Under the pieces are notes generated by a model that was not told the origin of the DNA, made no database searches, and worked only from the letters and a program-made list of their open reading frames with translations. Positions 1 through 6,687 of a DNA stretch of 14,922 bases are shown here, piece by piece. Position 1 is the stretch's first letter; the number at the start of each line of letters is the position of its first letter. Source of the DNA: Syntrophomonadaceae bacterium (GTDB lineage: Bacteria; Bacillota; Dethiobacteria; DTU022). The translations under genes were made by a program, and so were the position numbers. The stretch is taken from NCBI GenBank assembly GCA_007130585.1, contig SLSE01000202.1, positions 1 through 14,922 of the forward strand. Reading direction: 5' to 3'.

Positions 1-963
1 ACTTTCCAGGGATGGACTTTTATTATTTTATTATGGTCGATTATCCTGGGAACCCTCTACGTCGGGTTCGGAGGTTCCCTGCTGTCAGCGGTAACAGCAG
101 TCTGGCAGACTACCAACGAGTGGTTCTCTTATCCCGGGCCCGATCACTGGGTGCCTTACGCAGCCCGGCTGGGCTATCCCCTTTCCTGCGCAATCGGGTG
201 GACAATTATGCTGCCCCATGTTTTTGTCAGGGCTGCCTATTCAGGGCAGGACCTGGTATCGCAGCGCAGGTTAATGGGCTACGTGCCGGTTTTACAGACC
301 CTGGTCTGGACGGGAACGATGCTGATCGGCTTGCTTGCCATGGCCCTGGTTCCCGGGCTCTCCGGAGTGGATACCGAGTTGATCATCCCTTTGCTGGTAT
401 CAGAGGTTATAAACCCTGCCGGTCCTCAGCTGGCTGCAATACTGATGACCGGGTTTTTTATAGGGGCGATTGCTGTGGGCATGTCAACGGCCAATTCATT
501 TCTTCTTGTTTCCGGCTCTATCGTTTCCGAAGATATTGTGACCAAGATTTTTAAAATTAAACTTGGCTATGAAAAGAAGATGCTGGTGGCCAGGGTTGTA
601 ATCCTGGTTCTGGGCGCCGGCAGTATGTTTTTGGCCCTGAAGCCTCCCGAGCTTATCTGGACGCTGATCATGTTTGCCATCGCCCTGGTAATGCCCCTTT
701 TCCCCGTGCTGGTCGGCGCTATATACTGGGAAAGAGCAACGCCTGCGGCAGCCGTGGTTTCTGTGACAGCGGGGGTTATTACAGTCCTGCTGACCTACTT
801 TGTCTGGGAAGTTGGATGGATGTGGTACGGCACATTTGGCGTGCTGGTATCGGCAGTGCTGTTAGTCGTGGTCAGCTACATCACTCCGGAAACCGAACGG
901 GAAATCCTCGATGAATTTTACGGGGCCCTGAAGCAGGCGGAACAGAAATACTACAAAAACTGA
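1..963 (+). CDS. Sodium:solute symporter (SSS family), C-terminal part, 5' truncated by window edge
   Basis: The reading frame is open from base 1 and ends at TGA 961-963, so about 320 C-terminal residues are present and the true start lies before the window. The product is a very hydrophobic multi-pass membrane protein. The segment GMSTANSFLLVSGSIVSEDI matches the conserved SSS helix-8 region, where Ser/Thr residues of the MST..S pattern help form the sodium site in this LeuT-fold family. Several further hydrophobic segments follow and the protein ends in a charged cytoplasmic tail (residues ETEREILDEFYGALKQAEQ). The family imports solutes such as proline, pantothenate, monocarboxylates or sugars by sodium symport; the substrate cannot be told from this fragment. 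The next gene starts about 135 bases downstream, past a possible terminator, so they may be separate units. Family assignment is confident; substrate is unknown. Confidence 0.88.
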   Translation, partial: TFQGWTFIILLWSIILGTLYVGFGGSLLSAVTAVWQTTNEWFSYPGPDHWVPYAARLGYPLSCAIGWTIMLPHVFVRAAYSGQDLVSQRRLMGYVPVLQTLVWTGTMLIGLLAMALVPGLSGVDTELIIPLLVSEVINPAGPQLAAILMTGFFIGAIAVGMSTANSFLLVSGSIVSEDIVTKIFKIKLGYEKKMLVARVVILVLGAGSMFLALKPPELIWTLIMFAIALVMPLFPVLVGAIYWERATPAAAVVSVTAGVITVLLTYFVWEVGWMWYGTFGVLVSAVLLVVVSYITPETEREILDEFYGALKQAEQKYYKN

Positions 964-979
964 TTGTCTTTTCAGCTGC

Positions 980-1030
980 CTTTTCACCGGTTTTACCGGT
1001 CAGTCCGGACAGAAAAGAGTTTTTGCTTTT
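980..1030 (+). terminator. Possible terminator after the symporter gene
   Basis: CTTTTC (980-985) can pair with GAAAAG (1012-1017), enclosing a small hairpin ACCGG-TTTTA-CCGGT (986-1000) and the self-complementary GTCCGGAC. A T-rich stretch (1020-1030) follows. The outer stem is AT-rich and the T tract is interrupted, so this is only a candidate. Confidence 0.35.
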
Positions 1031-1098
1031 CCGTATACTCGTTGAAAGGAAAATATCAGCGGTTATTGAATACTATATAGACCGGGCAGGTGATAGGT

Positions 1099-1854
1099 TT
1101 GAGCGATGAAATATTGAATAAAAAACAGGTTGAGCTTTGCGAAAGCAGCAGGTGGGACTTTTCCGACCTGAGAGCGCTGTATATAAACTGCACCCTGAAA
1201 AAAACGCCCCGTCTTTCGCACACGGAAGGTTTGATAAAGGTTTCCCGGGCGATCATGGAAAAGAACAGGGTTTCGGTAGAAGTAATCAGGGCTGTGGATT
1301 ATGATATAGCAAACGGGATATATGCGGATATGACTGAATACGGCTGGGATAAGGATGACTGGCCGCGGATCTATGAGAAGGTTCTTAGCTCGGATATCCT
1401 GGTACTCGGATCCGCAATCTGGCTGGGTGAAAAAACCTCTGTGTGCCAAAAAGTTATCGAGAGGTTATATGGCCAGTCCGGCGAATTAAACGAGCACGGG
1501 CAGTATGCTTATTACGGACGGGTTGGCGGGTGCCTGATAACCGGCAACGAGGACGGGGTTAAACATTGCGGGATGGGTATTCTTTACTCTCTTCAGCACC
1601 TCGGATTTGTGATTCCGCCCCAGTCCGATGCCGGTTGGATCGGTCCGATCGGGCCCGGGCCATCTTACCTGGATCCCGATTCGGGTGGACCTGAAAATGA
1701 TTTTACCAACCGCAATACCACTTTTATGACCTGGAACCTGCTGCATATGGCCAGGATGCTTAAAGATAACGGGGGGATTTCGGCCCACGGGAACCAGCGC
1801 AGTAAATGGGCGGCCGGCTGCCGGTTTGACCATACCAACCCCGAATACAGGTAG
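1099..1854 (+). CDS. Flavodoxin-like / NADPH-dependent FMN reductase family protein
   Basis: The protein is about 251 residues with a flavodoxin-like Rossmann arrangement. A first strand reads ALYINCTLK, followed by a polar loop (TPRLSHTEG, about residues 36-44) where this family binds the FMN phosphate. A second motif SSDILVLGSAIWLG (97-110) and a third VGGCLITGNEDGVKHCG (142-158) match the strand-loop elements that cradle the flavin ring. The C-terminal 75 residues are rich in Gly and Pro (GWIGPIGPGPSYLDPD) and extend beyond a minimal flavodoxin. It is probably a soluble FMN-binding electron-transfer protein or reductase; the partner is unknown. I chose TTG at 1099 because AGGTGAT (1088-1094) lies four bases upstream, which suits pairing with the 16S tail. 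The alternative GTG at 1090 falls inside that binding site. No gene next to it suggests a specific pathway. Confidence 0.8.
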   Translation: MSDEILNKKQVELCESSRWDFSDLRALYINCTLKKTPRLSHTEGLIKVSRAIMEKNRVSVEVIRAVDYDIANGIYADMTEYGWDKDDWPRIYEKVLSSDILVLGSAIWLGEKTSVCQKVIERLYGQSGELNEHGQYAYYGRVGGCLITGNEDGVKHCGMGILYSLQHLGFVIPPQSDAGWIGPIGPGPSYLDPDSGGPENDFTNRNTTFMTWNLLHMARMLKDNGGISAHGNQRSKWAAGCRFDHTNPEYR

Positions 1855-1868
1855 ATCCAAACCGGGCC

Positions 1869-1905
1869 GGCTGACGGAACTGTTTACCGGACTGTCCTGT
1901 CAGCC
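1869..1905 (+). other. Inverted repeat upstream of ridA
   Basis: GGCTGAC (1869-1875) and GTCAGCC (1899-1905) form a 7-bp stem with a 23-base loop, just before the ribosome binding site AAAGGAGG of the ridA-like gene. There is no T tract, so it is not a standard terminator. It could be an operator or a leader hairpin; its function is not known. Confidence 0.3.
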
Positions 1906-1927
1906 CGGAAAAAGGAGGAGTTTTTAA

Positions 1928-2308
1928 ATGGCAAATCAATACCTGCATACCGCAAATGCCCCGGCGGCTGTCGGTCCGTACAGCCAGGCTGTTAAATCCG
2001 GAAACCTGGTTTTCGTTTCAGGGCAAATGCCTGTTGATCCTGCTACCGGCGAGGTCGTTGCGGGCAGCGCGGCAGACAAGGCTGCTCAATGCATGAAAAA
2101 TGTCCTCGCCATACTAGGCGAGGCGGGATTAACTGCCGACGATATAGTGAAAGCAACTATTTTCCTGACAGATATGAACGATTTCGGGACTGTCAATGAG
2201 GCATATGCCGGGTTTTTTAAGGAGCACTACCCGGCAAGGTCCTGTGTTGAGGTATCCGGCCTGCCAAAAAATGTGACCGTTGAGATTGAGGTCATAGCCG
2301 GCATTTAA
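1928..2308 (+). CDS. ridA: RidA family reactive intermediate (imine/enamine) deaminase
   Basis: This 126-residue protein has the full length of the RidA/YjgF/YER057c/UK114 family. Members hydrolyse reactive 2-aminoacrylate and other enamine/imine intermediates, released by PLP enzymes such as threonine dehydratase, to 2-ketoacids and ammonia. Diagnostic features are AVGPYSQAV near the N-terminus (Tyr18), FVSGQMPVDP (29-38), and the C-terminal signature YPARSCVEVSGLPKNVTVEI, with Arg104 as the expected carboxylate-binding residue and Glu119 as the conserved acid. Family members are trimers with active sites between subunits, acting in the cytoplasm. The start is well supported: AAAGGAGGAG ends about eight bases before the ATG at 1928. 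The gene follows the flavodoxin-like gene by about 70 bases in the same direction and could be cotranscribed. A role in threonine/serine catabolism would fit the tdh-kbl genes about 10 kb away, but that is inference. Confidence 0.95.
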   Translation: MANQYLHTANAPAAVGPYSQAVKSGNLVFVSGQMPVDPATGEVVAGSAADKAAQCMKNVLAILGEAGLTADDIVKATIFLTDMNDFGTVNEAYAGFFKEHYPARSCVEVSGLPKNVTVEIEVIAGI

Positions 2309-2359
2309 TTTTCGGGCCGCTAATACCACGTCACTGCCGGGACGAAAAGAGGTTTTACT

Positions 2360-2938
2360 ATGAGGCATGATGGAAGGCACAAACAGGAAGAAAAGGTAAA
2401 GCCTGCTTCCGGCCTGTCTTATGTGGGCGGTAAAGTGCTGTGGGCTGTTATAACTTTTATAGTGCTGTCTCTGCTCATTTTTTTGCTTCTGTCAGCCGCC
2501 GACGCCTCTGCGGCCAGCTACGGCGATATAAACGGGGACGGCAGAATTGATGTCCGGGATGTTGTGCTGGTAACGAGGCACACTTTAGGGATGGAGCTTA
2601 TTCCCGAAATCAAACGGCCTTACGCTGATGTAAACGGGGACGGCCTGGTCAATGTTCAGGACATTACCCTGATCATGCAGAAAGCACTGGGTCTGATCGA
2701 CCGGTTCCCTGCTGCAGCCCGGCCCGGTTCAGAACTGATACAAGACTTTATTACTGCGGATGGTATCACCCCGGGTAATAAGCTTGTTATTGTTGTCCTC
2801 AATGTAAGCTATCCTGAAAATTATGAAGTTACCGTCGGCGATACCCTGTTAAACTACCGGGAGTCCGTCGGGGGATTTACAGGTGAAGTTGATACCGACT
2901 CTGCCGACATCAGGCAAACTGAAGTAACCAGGAAATAG
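2360..2938 (+). CDS. Membrane-anchored or secreted protein with a type I dockerin pair
   Basis: This 192-residue protein has a basic N-terminal stretch (1-25), one hydrophobic segment (about 26-46) and then SAADASAAS, which could serve as a signal-peptidase site (after ASA, about residue 52) if the segment is not retained as an anchor. Residues 55-113 hold two Ca-binding dockerin repeats: GDINGDGRIDVRDVVLVTR and ADVNGDGLVNVQDITLIMQ, each with the D-x-N-x-D-G-x-(I/V)-(D/N)-x-x-D loop. Classical dockerins bind cohesins in cellulosomes, but dockerin-like modules also occur as structural Ca-binding modules in non-cellulosomal proteins. The remaining 75 residues (for example NYEVTVGDTLLNYRESVGG) look like beta-strand sequence with no catalytic motif that I recognise. 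No cohesin is visible in the window. The start at 2360 is preceded by AAGAGG. A good terminator follows the gene. The exact role is unknown. Confidence 0.85.
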   Translation: MRHDGRHKQEEKVKPASGLSYVGGKVLWAVITFIVLSLLIFLLLSAADASAASYGDINGDGRIDVRDVVLVTRHTLGMELIPEIKRPYADVNGDGLVNVQDITLIMQKALGLIDRFPAAARPGSELIQDFITADGITPGNKLVIVVLNVSYPENYEVTVGDTLLNYRESVGGFTGEVDTDSADIRQTEVTRK

Positions 2939-2957
2939 ATGTTTCTTGGCGGTGCAG

Positions 2958-2990
2958 GGCAGGGGGGAAGATTCCCTGTCTCTTTTTCTT
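2958..2990 (+). terminator. Intrinsic terminator after the dockerin gene
   Basis: GGCAGGG (2958-2964) pairs with CCCTGTC (2974-2980) as a 7-bp stem with one G-T pair and a 9-base loop. It is followed at once by TCTTTTTCTT (2981-2990). It lies 20 bases after the dockerin gene stop codon, which is good form for a plus-strand rho-independent terminator. Confidence 0.75.
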
Positions 2991-3045
2991 GATTACAGGC
3001 GGCCTGAATTGCAGGCTCCCTGGTCTGCGTGGCCTGCCAGAACGA

Positions 3046-3051
3046 TATAAT
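3046..3051 (+). promoter_or_regulatory. Candidate -10 element for the gene at 3084
   Basis: A perfect TATAAT lies 33 bases before the ATG at 3084 and downstream of a terminator, where a new promoter is expected. No good -35 hexamer is found at 16-18 bases upstream. A 6-bp inverted repeat, GCAGGC (3011-3016) with GCCTGC (3032-3037), sits just upstream and could be a regulator site. Confidence 0.4.
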
Positions 3052-3083
3052 GAGCCAGCCCTGACGGCAGCGGAGGGTTAAAA

Positions 3084-3740
3084 ATGAAAGCGGATAAACA
3101 GGGATTTATGAATATTCCACTGAAAATAGTTTTTGCCGTCACCCTTGTTTTGCTGGCAGCCGGGTTTGGAATTGCTATCCGGACCGGCCCGGAAGTTTGG
3201 CCGGGCTTAGTAATACAGGACTCCGTCGAGGGGCCGGAAAGCGAGGCGGCTCAGGAAAGGCCGGAAACCGACGATAGCGCAGCCGCCGGTCTTCCGGAAG
3301 ATAACTTGAAAAGCGGCGGCACTGTAGAAGTGCTCGGGTTTGAGCCCATGACAGACAGTGTCTGCCTGGCTCTTCGCCTGGAAGAAATCCCCGCTTTCAG
3401 GATATACCCCGGCTTTAATGAAAATATGGAGCCGGATGTTTTGCGGCGGCACCTGGAAGAAACCCTGAAACAGGTTCATTTTATTGATCAGGATGGCCGG
3501 GAATATCATTACCGGGGCGGAAATTTTGTGGCCGAACATCAGTATTCTGCCGGTTGTGCTGCCGGAGTTACGTGGTCGACTGATCTTCTGCTGGAACTTC
3601 CCGGGATTGATGAGAATGCAGAAACGCTCACCCTGGTGGTTCCGTTGTCCGAAGGAGAAGAGTTCAAAAAAGAAATTCCCCTGGCCCTGTTGCGGCAAAT
3701 AGGGGAGTGCAGGCTGCCCGGAGTAAGGATTACCTGGTAA
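3084..3740 (+). CDS. Unrecognised membrane-anchored protein with an extracytoplasmic domain
   Basis: I do not recognise this 218-residue protein. It begins with a short basic stretch and one hydrophobic segment (about residues 11-32, IPLKIVFAVTLVLLAAGFGI), so it is probably anchored in the membrane with the rest outside. Residues about 45-78 form an acidic, Glu/Asp/Ala/Pro-rich linker. Residues about 80-218 alternate hydrophobic and polar residues (for example DSVCLALRLEEIP and AETLTLVVPLSE), suggesting a beta-rich, perhaps Ig-like, fold; this is an inference from pattern only. Three Cys residues (94, 158, 209) lie in the outer domain. No catalytic motif or lipobox is evident. The start is supported by GGAGGG a few bases upstream. 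It follows a terminator and a TATAAT box, so it is probably transcribed apart from the dockerin gene. The methyltransferase gene begins 48 bases after its stop, so the two may share a message. Confidence 0.7.
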   Translation: MKADKQGFMNIPLKIVFAVTLVLLAAGFGIAIRTGPEVWPGLVIQDSVEGPESEAAQERPETDDSAAAGLPEDNLKSGGTVEVLGFEPMTDSVCLALRLEEIPAFRIYPGFNENMEPDVLRRHLEETLKQVHFIDQDGREYHYRGGNFVAEHQYSAGCAAGVTWSTDLLLELPGIDENAETLTLVVPLSEGEEFKKEIPLALLRQIGECRLPGVRITW

Positions 3741-3788
3741 GGGCGCCCCGCATCCGGACGGCTTCACGGTGAAAGGAAGAAAACTGTA

Positions 3789-4865
3789 TTGCAGACAACC
3801 CACCGCTTTATTTATGAAGATTCGCGGGCAATGAACCTAATAACCGGCGGCGCGATCGACCTGGTCATAACTTCGCCGCCTTACCCGATGATAGAAATGT
3901 GGGACAGGCAGTTTGCAAAATTAAATCCGAAGATTGACCGGTTCTTACAGGACGATGATTACTGCGGAGCCTTCGAGGCTATGCACCTTGAACTGGACAA
4001 GGTCTGGGAAGAACTGTACAGGGTGATGAAGGAAGGGGCTTTGGCCTGCATCAATATCGGGGATGCCGCCCGGACGATAAACAGGCGCTTCCGCCTTTTT
4101 GCCAACCATGCCCGGGTCCAGAAGAAATTTGCAGACCTCGGTTTCGATCTTCTGCCCCTGATCCTCTGGCGCAAGCCAACCAATGCCCCCAATAAGTTCA
4201 TGGGTTCGGGAATGCTTCCGGGAGGCGCATATGTAACCCTGGAGCACGAATATATTTTGCTTTTCCGCAAGCAGGGGAGACGTCTTTTTACTTCTGCCGC
4301 AGACAAAATGAATCGAAGGCAGAGTGCTTACTTCTGGGAAGAGCGCAACACCTGGTTTTCCGACCTCTGGAATTTCCAGGGCACCAGGCAGGCAAACAAC
4401 CGGTACGGCATGCGCGCCAGGAGCGGGGCTTTTCCTTTTGAGCTGCCCTTTCGCCTGGTCAACATGTATTCAGTTTTTGGAGATACGGTGCTGGACCCTT
4501 TCTCCGGGACAGGGACAACAGCCCTGGCGGCTATGGCCGCCGGCAGGAACAGCATCAATCTTGAAGTTGACAGCGCTTACTCCGGACCTGTTAAAGAAAG
4601 GATTTTCAAAGAATTTGCCACACTGGAAGGCCATAACCGGCTAAGGATCGGCAAACATCTTGAATTTGTCAGGACTTTCCGGAATAAGAAAAACGGCTTG
4701 AAGTACAACAACAGTCATTACGGGTTCCCGGTAATGACCGGGCAGGAGCAGGATTTAAAGCTGGCCTTTGCCGGTACGCTTGAAGAAACTGAAGAAGGCT
4801 GCCTGCGGGTTACATATCTTGATGGAAGGCAAGTGGCCGGTCAGGGCGATGATCGGCTGTGCTAA
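3789..4865 (+). CDS. Orphan site-specific DNA methyltransferase (beta class, probably N4-cytosine)
   Basis: This 358-residue protein has the motif order of beta-class amino-methyltransferases. The catalytic motif IV, TSPPY (residues 28-32), is near the N-terminus. Motif X (SGAFPFELPFRLV, 212-224) and the AdoMet-binding motif I (LDPFSGTGTT, 235-244) lie in the C-terminal half. The enzyme transfers a methyl group from S-adenosylmethionine to an exocyclic amino group of a DNA base. TSPPY is commonest in N4-cytosine enzymes, whereas most N6-adenine enzymes have DPPY, so m4C is preferred but not proven. After motif I there is a roughly 110-residue tail of unknown role. The start is TTG at 3789 with AAGGAAG about nine bases upstream; no in-frame ATG fits. 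No restriction endonuclease or specificity subunit adjoins it: the gene before is a membrane protein and the gene after is a convergent DinB. It therefore looks solitary. The recognition site is unknown. Confidence 0.9.
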   Translation: MQTTHRFIYEDSRAMNLITGGAIDLVITSPPYPMIEMWDRQFAKLNPKIDRFLQDDDYCGAFEAMHLELDKVWEELYRVMKEGALACINIGDAARTINRRFRLFANHARVQKKFADLGFDLLPLILWRKPTNAPNKFMGSGMLPGGAYVTLEHEYILLFRKQGRRLFTSAADKMNRRQSAYFWEERNTWFSDLWNFQGTRQANNRYGMRARSGAFPFELPFRLVNMYSVFGDTVLDPFSGTGTTALAAMAAGRNSINLEVDSAYSGPVKERIFKEFATLEGHNRLRIGKHLEFVRTFRNKKNGLKYNNSHYGFPVMTGQEQDLKLAFAGTLEETEEGCLRVTYLDGRQVAGQGDDRLC

Positions 4866-4929
4866 TACTTTATTAACCTGTGAATTATACCTGTCTGCAG
4901 GGCAATTATGCCGATCCGCGGAAAATGGG

Positions 4930-6096
4930 TTAATTTCTGTTTTTTGGTTTCCTGGAGAGCCTTTTGGCCTGGATAATTACGTCGGAACCGTATTTCCTGC
5001 GCAGCTGGTCTCTCATCGCTGTCAACCTGTTTTCTTTGTCTTCTTCGGGGGTTGGTTGAAAAATTGACATCTGGCTGCCCTCCTCGAATCCCGAAACCTG
5101 GACCCCTGCCAGGCGCCAGGGAGGACTGCCCGAGTGCCTGGCAAACAGGTCCCTGGCTACCCCGTATATTTCCGAGTCACCGCAGACTGTCCCGGGCACC
5201 GATTTGCTGCGGGTTATGGTTTTGAAATCCCGGTAACGCAATTTCAGGGTTATTGTCCTGGCTGTAAGCCCTGCCGAACGCAGGCGGTAACCCACCCCTG
5301 AAGATAACTCCATCAGGACGGGCAGCATGGCTTCCCTGTCGTAAATATCTTCGGAAAAAGTGGTTTCTTCTGAAATTGATTTGGCTTCCGTGTCAAATTC
5401 CAGCTCGCGGTTGTCGATACCGCGGGCATAGCTATGGACAGCTTCGCCGAAGCTGCCGAGAATCCTGGCAAGGCTTTCTTTTGGAAAAGAAGCCAGCTCT
5501 CCTACCGTCTTTATGCCGCAGCCGAGCAGTTTCTTTTCCGCTACCGGGCCTACGCCGGGCAGAGCCCTGACCGGGAGAGGCCAGAGCAGGGCCTCGACTT
5601 CCTCAGGCCAGAGGGTTCCCACGTTGTCCGGCTTGGCCAGTTCGCATGCTATTTTTGCCAGGAGCTTATTGGTCGAAACCCCGACACTGATCGGCAGGTT
5701 TAATTCTTCCCGGACCGCAATATGTATTGCTTTACCTGTGGCGCAGCCGAAGCCCCTTTTTACGGCCAGGTAGGCTTCATCAATGGAAACCGGCTCGATA
5801 TCGGGAGTATAGCGCTCAAATATTTTCCTGACCCCCCTGGATGCTTCCTTGTAGCGGGCCATGTTGCCCCTGAGAACGATCGCCCCGGGGCACAGTTCAA
5901 GCGCTTTTTTCATCGGCATGGCCGAATGCACACCAAATACCCTGGCTTCATATGAACAGGTTGATACAACCCCTCTTCCTTCAGGGCTGCCGCCAACCAG
6001 CACGGGCTTGCCCCGCAGGTCGGGATTATCGAGCTGTTCCACTGAAGCAAAAAAAGCGTCAAGATCGCAGAGCAGGATATCGCGGTTTTTTTTCAT
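4930..6096 (-). CDS. dinB: DNA polymerase IV (Y-family translesion polymerase)
   Basis: The protein is 388 residues from the chosen start and matches DinB across its length. It opens with DILLCDLDAFFASVEQ, which holds the first catalytic Asp (Asp11) and the steric-gate Phe (Phe16). The second catalytic pair is in EPVSIDEAYL (Asp106, Glu107). A helix-hairpin-helix segment (ALPGVGPVAEKKL, 178-190) and the little-finger domain follow. QMSIF (342-346) fits a beta-clamp binding motif. It copies past damaged bases in the cytoplasm with low fidelity. The stretch between DEAYL and SVGV looks about five residues shorter than in E. coli DinB as I recall it, and the usual LDVT is LAVK. The start is uncertain: ATG at 6096 gives the normal DinB N-terminus but has AAGG too far upstream (about 16 bases); ATG at 6132 adds 12 unusual residues and also lacks a good site. 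It converges on the methyltransferase gene, 64 bases away. Confidence 0.95.
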   Translation of the reverse strand: MKKNRDILLCDLDAFFASVEQLDNPDLRGKPVLVGGSPEGRGVVSTCSYEARVFGVHSAMPMKKALELCPGAIVLRGNMARYKEASRGVRKIFERYTPDIEPVSIDEAYLAVKRGFGCATGKAIHIAVREELNLPISVGVSTNKLLAKIACELAKPDNVGTLWPEEVEALLWPLPVRALPGVGPVAEKKLLGCGIKTVGELASFPKESLARILGSFGEAVHSYARGIDNRELEFDTEAKSISEETTFSEDIYDREAMLPVLMELSSGVGYRLRSAGLTARTITLKLRYRDFKTITRSKSVPGTVCGDSEIYGVARDLFARHSGSPPWRLAGVQVSGFEEGSQMSIFQPTPEEDKENRLTAMRDQLRRKYGSDVIIQAKRLSRKPKNRN

Positions 6097-6138
6097 AGTA
6101 GTATTGTAAGATCCTTTACAGGAACTGTCCATTCCGGT

Positions 6139-6161
6139 CCCGGCCGGTTATAACTGCCGGG
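6139..6161 (-). promoter_or_regulatory. Dyad between yjbQ and dinB
   Basis: CCCGGC (6139-6144) and GCCGGG (6156-6161) form a 6-bp inverted repeat whose loop contains the perfect palindrome GTTATAAC (6147-6154), which also resembles a -10 element on either strand. No T tract follows on the minus strand, so it is not a typical terminator for yjbQ. It lies 43 bases upstream of the preferred dinB start. An operator for dinB is possible. It does not match the GAAC-N4-GTTC LexA box known in Bacillus. Confidence 0.3.
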
Positions 6162-6190
6162 AAAGTAAAAAATACTTCAATCCGGCCTTG

Positions 6191-6604
6191 TTATTCGCCG
6201 ATAATTTTAATGATCACCCGTTTCCTGCGTTTTCCATCGAACTCGGCATAAAAAACCTGCTGCCAGGGGCCGAAATCCAGGCTGCCCCCGGTAACCGGAA
6301 TCAAAACCTGGTGGCCTACGATCATGTTTTTCAGGTGAGCATCTCCATTGTCTTCGCCTGTCCCGTGATGATTGTAGTCAGCGCGAAAAGGAGCCAGGCG
6401 CTCCAGCATTTCGTCGATATCTTTAATTAAACCCGCTTCGTTATCATTAATATATACACCCGCCGTCAGGTGCATGGCTGAAACCAGGACGAACCCTTCC
6501 CTGATCCTGCTTTCCGAGAGGGCTTTTTCTACATCCCGTGTAATGTTAATATACTCGCGGCGTTTTTCGGTATGAAAAGTCAGGTATGTTGTGTGAGACT
6601 GCAT
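6191..6604 (-). CDS. YjbQ/UPF0047 family protein (secondary thiamine-phosphate synthase type)
   Basis: This 137-residue protein has the full UPF0047/YjbQ length and signature. SAMHLTAGVYINDNE (42-56) corresponds to the conserved H-x-T-A-x-(V)-x-I-N-x-x-E segment. NHHGTGEDNGDAHLKNMIVG (78-97) corresponds to the conserved His/Asp cluster with His90, and His98 follows. These His residues line the pocket in known structures and may bind metal. Database names such as 'secondary thiamine-phosphate synthase' come from weak complementation in E. coli; the physiological reaction is not settled. The protein is soluble, with no signal sequence. The ATG at 6604 is preceded by AAGGAGAC on the minus strand. 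It follows the release-factor-like gene by 83 bases in the same direction, and dinB follows it by 94 bases, so the three may be cotranscribed. No thiamine pathway gene is nearby. Confidence 0.92.
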   Translation of the reverse strand: MQSHTTYLTFHTEKRREYINITRDVEKALSESRIREGFVLVSAMHLTAGVYINDNEAGLIKDIDEMLERLAPFRADYNHHGTGEDNGDAHLKNMIVGHQVLIPVTGGSLDFGPWQQVFYAEFDGKRRKRVIIKIIGE

Positions 6605-6687
6605 CAGGGGTCTCCTTCCGTGTTAATTTCCTGGCGGGGGGAATGGCTCCGGACAGATCGGAGGCTCTGCCGGATAGCAGGCCGGAC

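Noticed and set aside
1063..1449. Minus-strand 128-codon frame antisense to the flavodoxin-like gene
   Set aside because: It is a shadow of a gene with clear family motifs and has no ribosome binding site.
3207..3803. Minus-strand 198-codon frame antisense to the unknown 218-residue protein
   Set aside because: The plus-strand frame has a good ribosome binding site, a membrane segment and an acidic linker; the antisense frame has composition typical of a reverse-strand shadow (many Gly, Pro, Phe) and no start signal.
3789..6132. Restriction-modification or defence island around the methyltransferase
   Set aside because: No nuclease, helicase, toxin or mobile-element gene is visible nearby; dinB and a plain membrane protein flank it.
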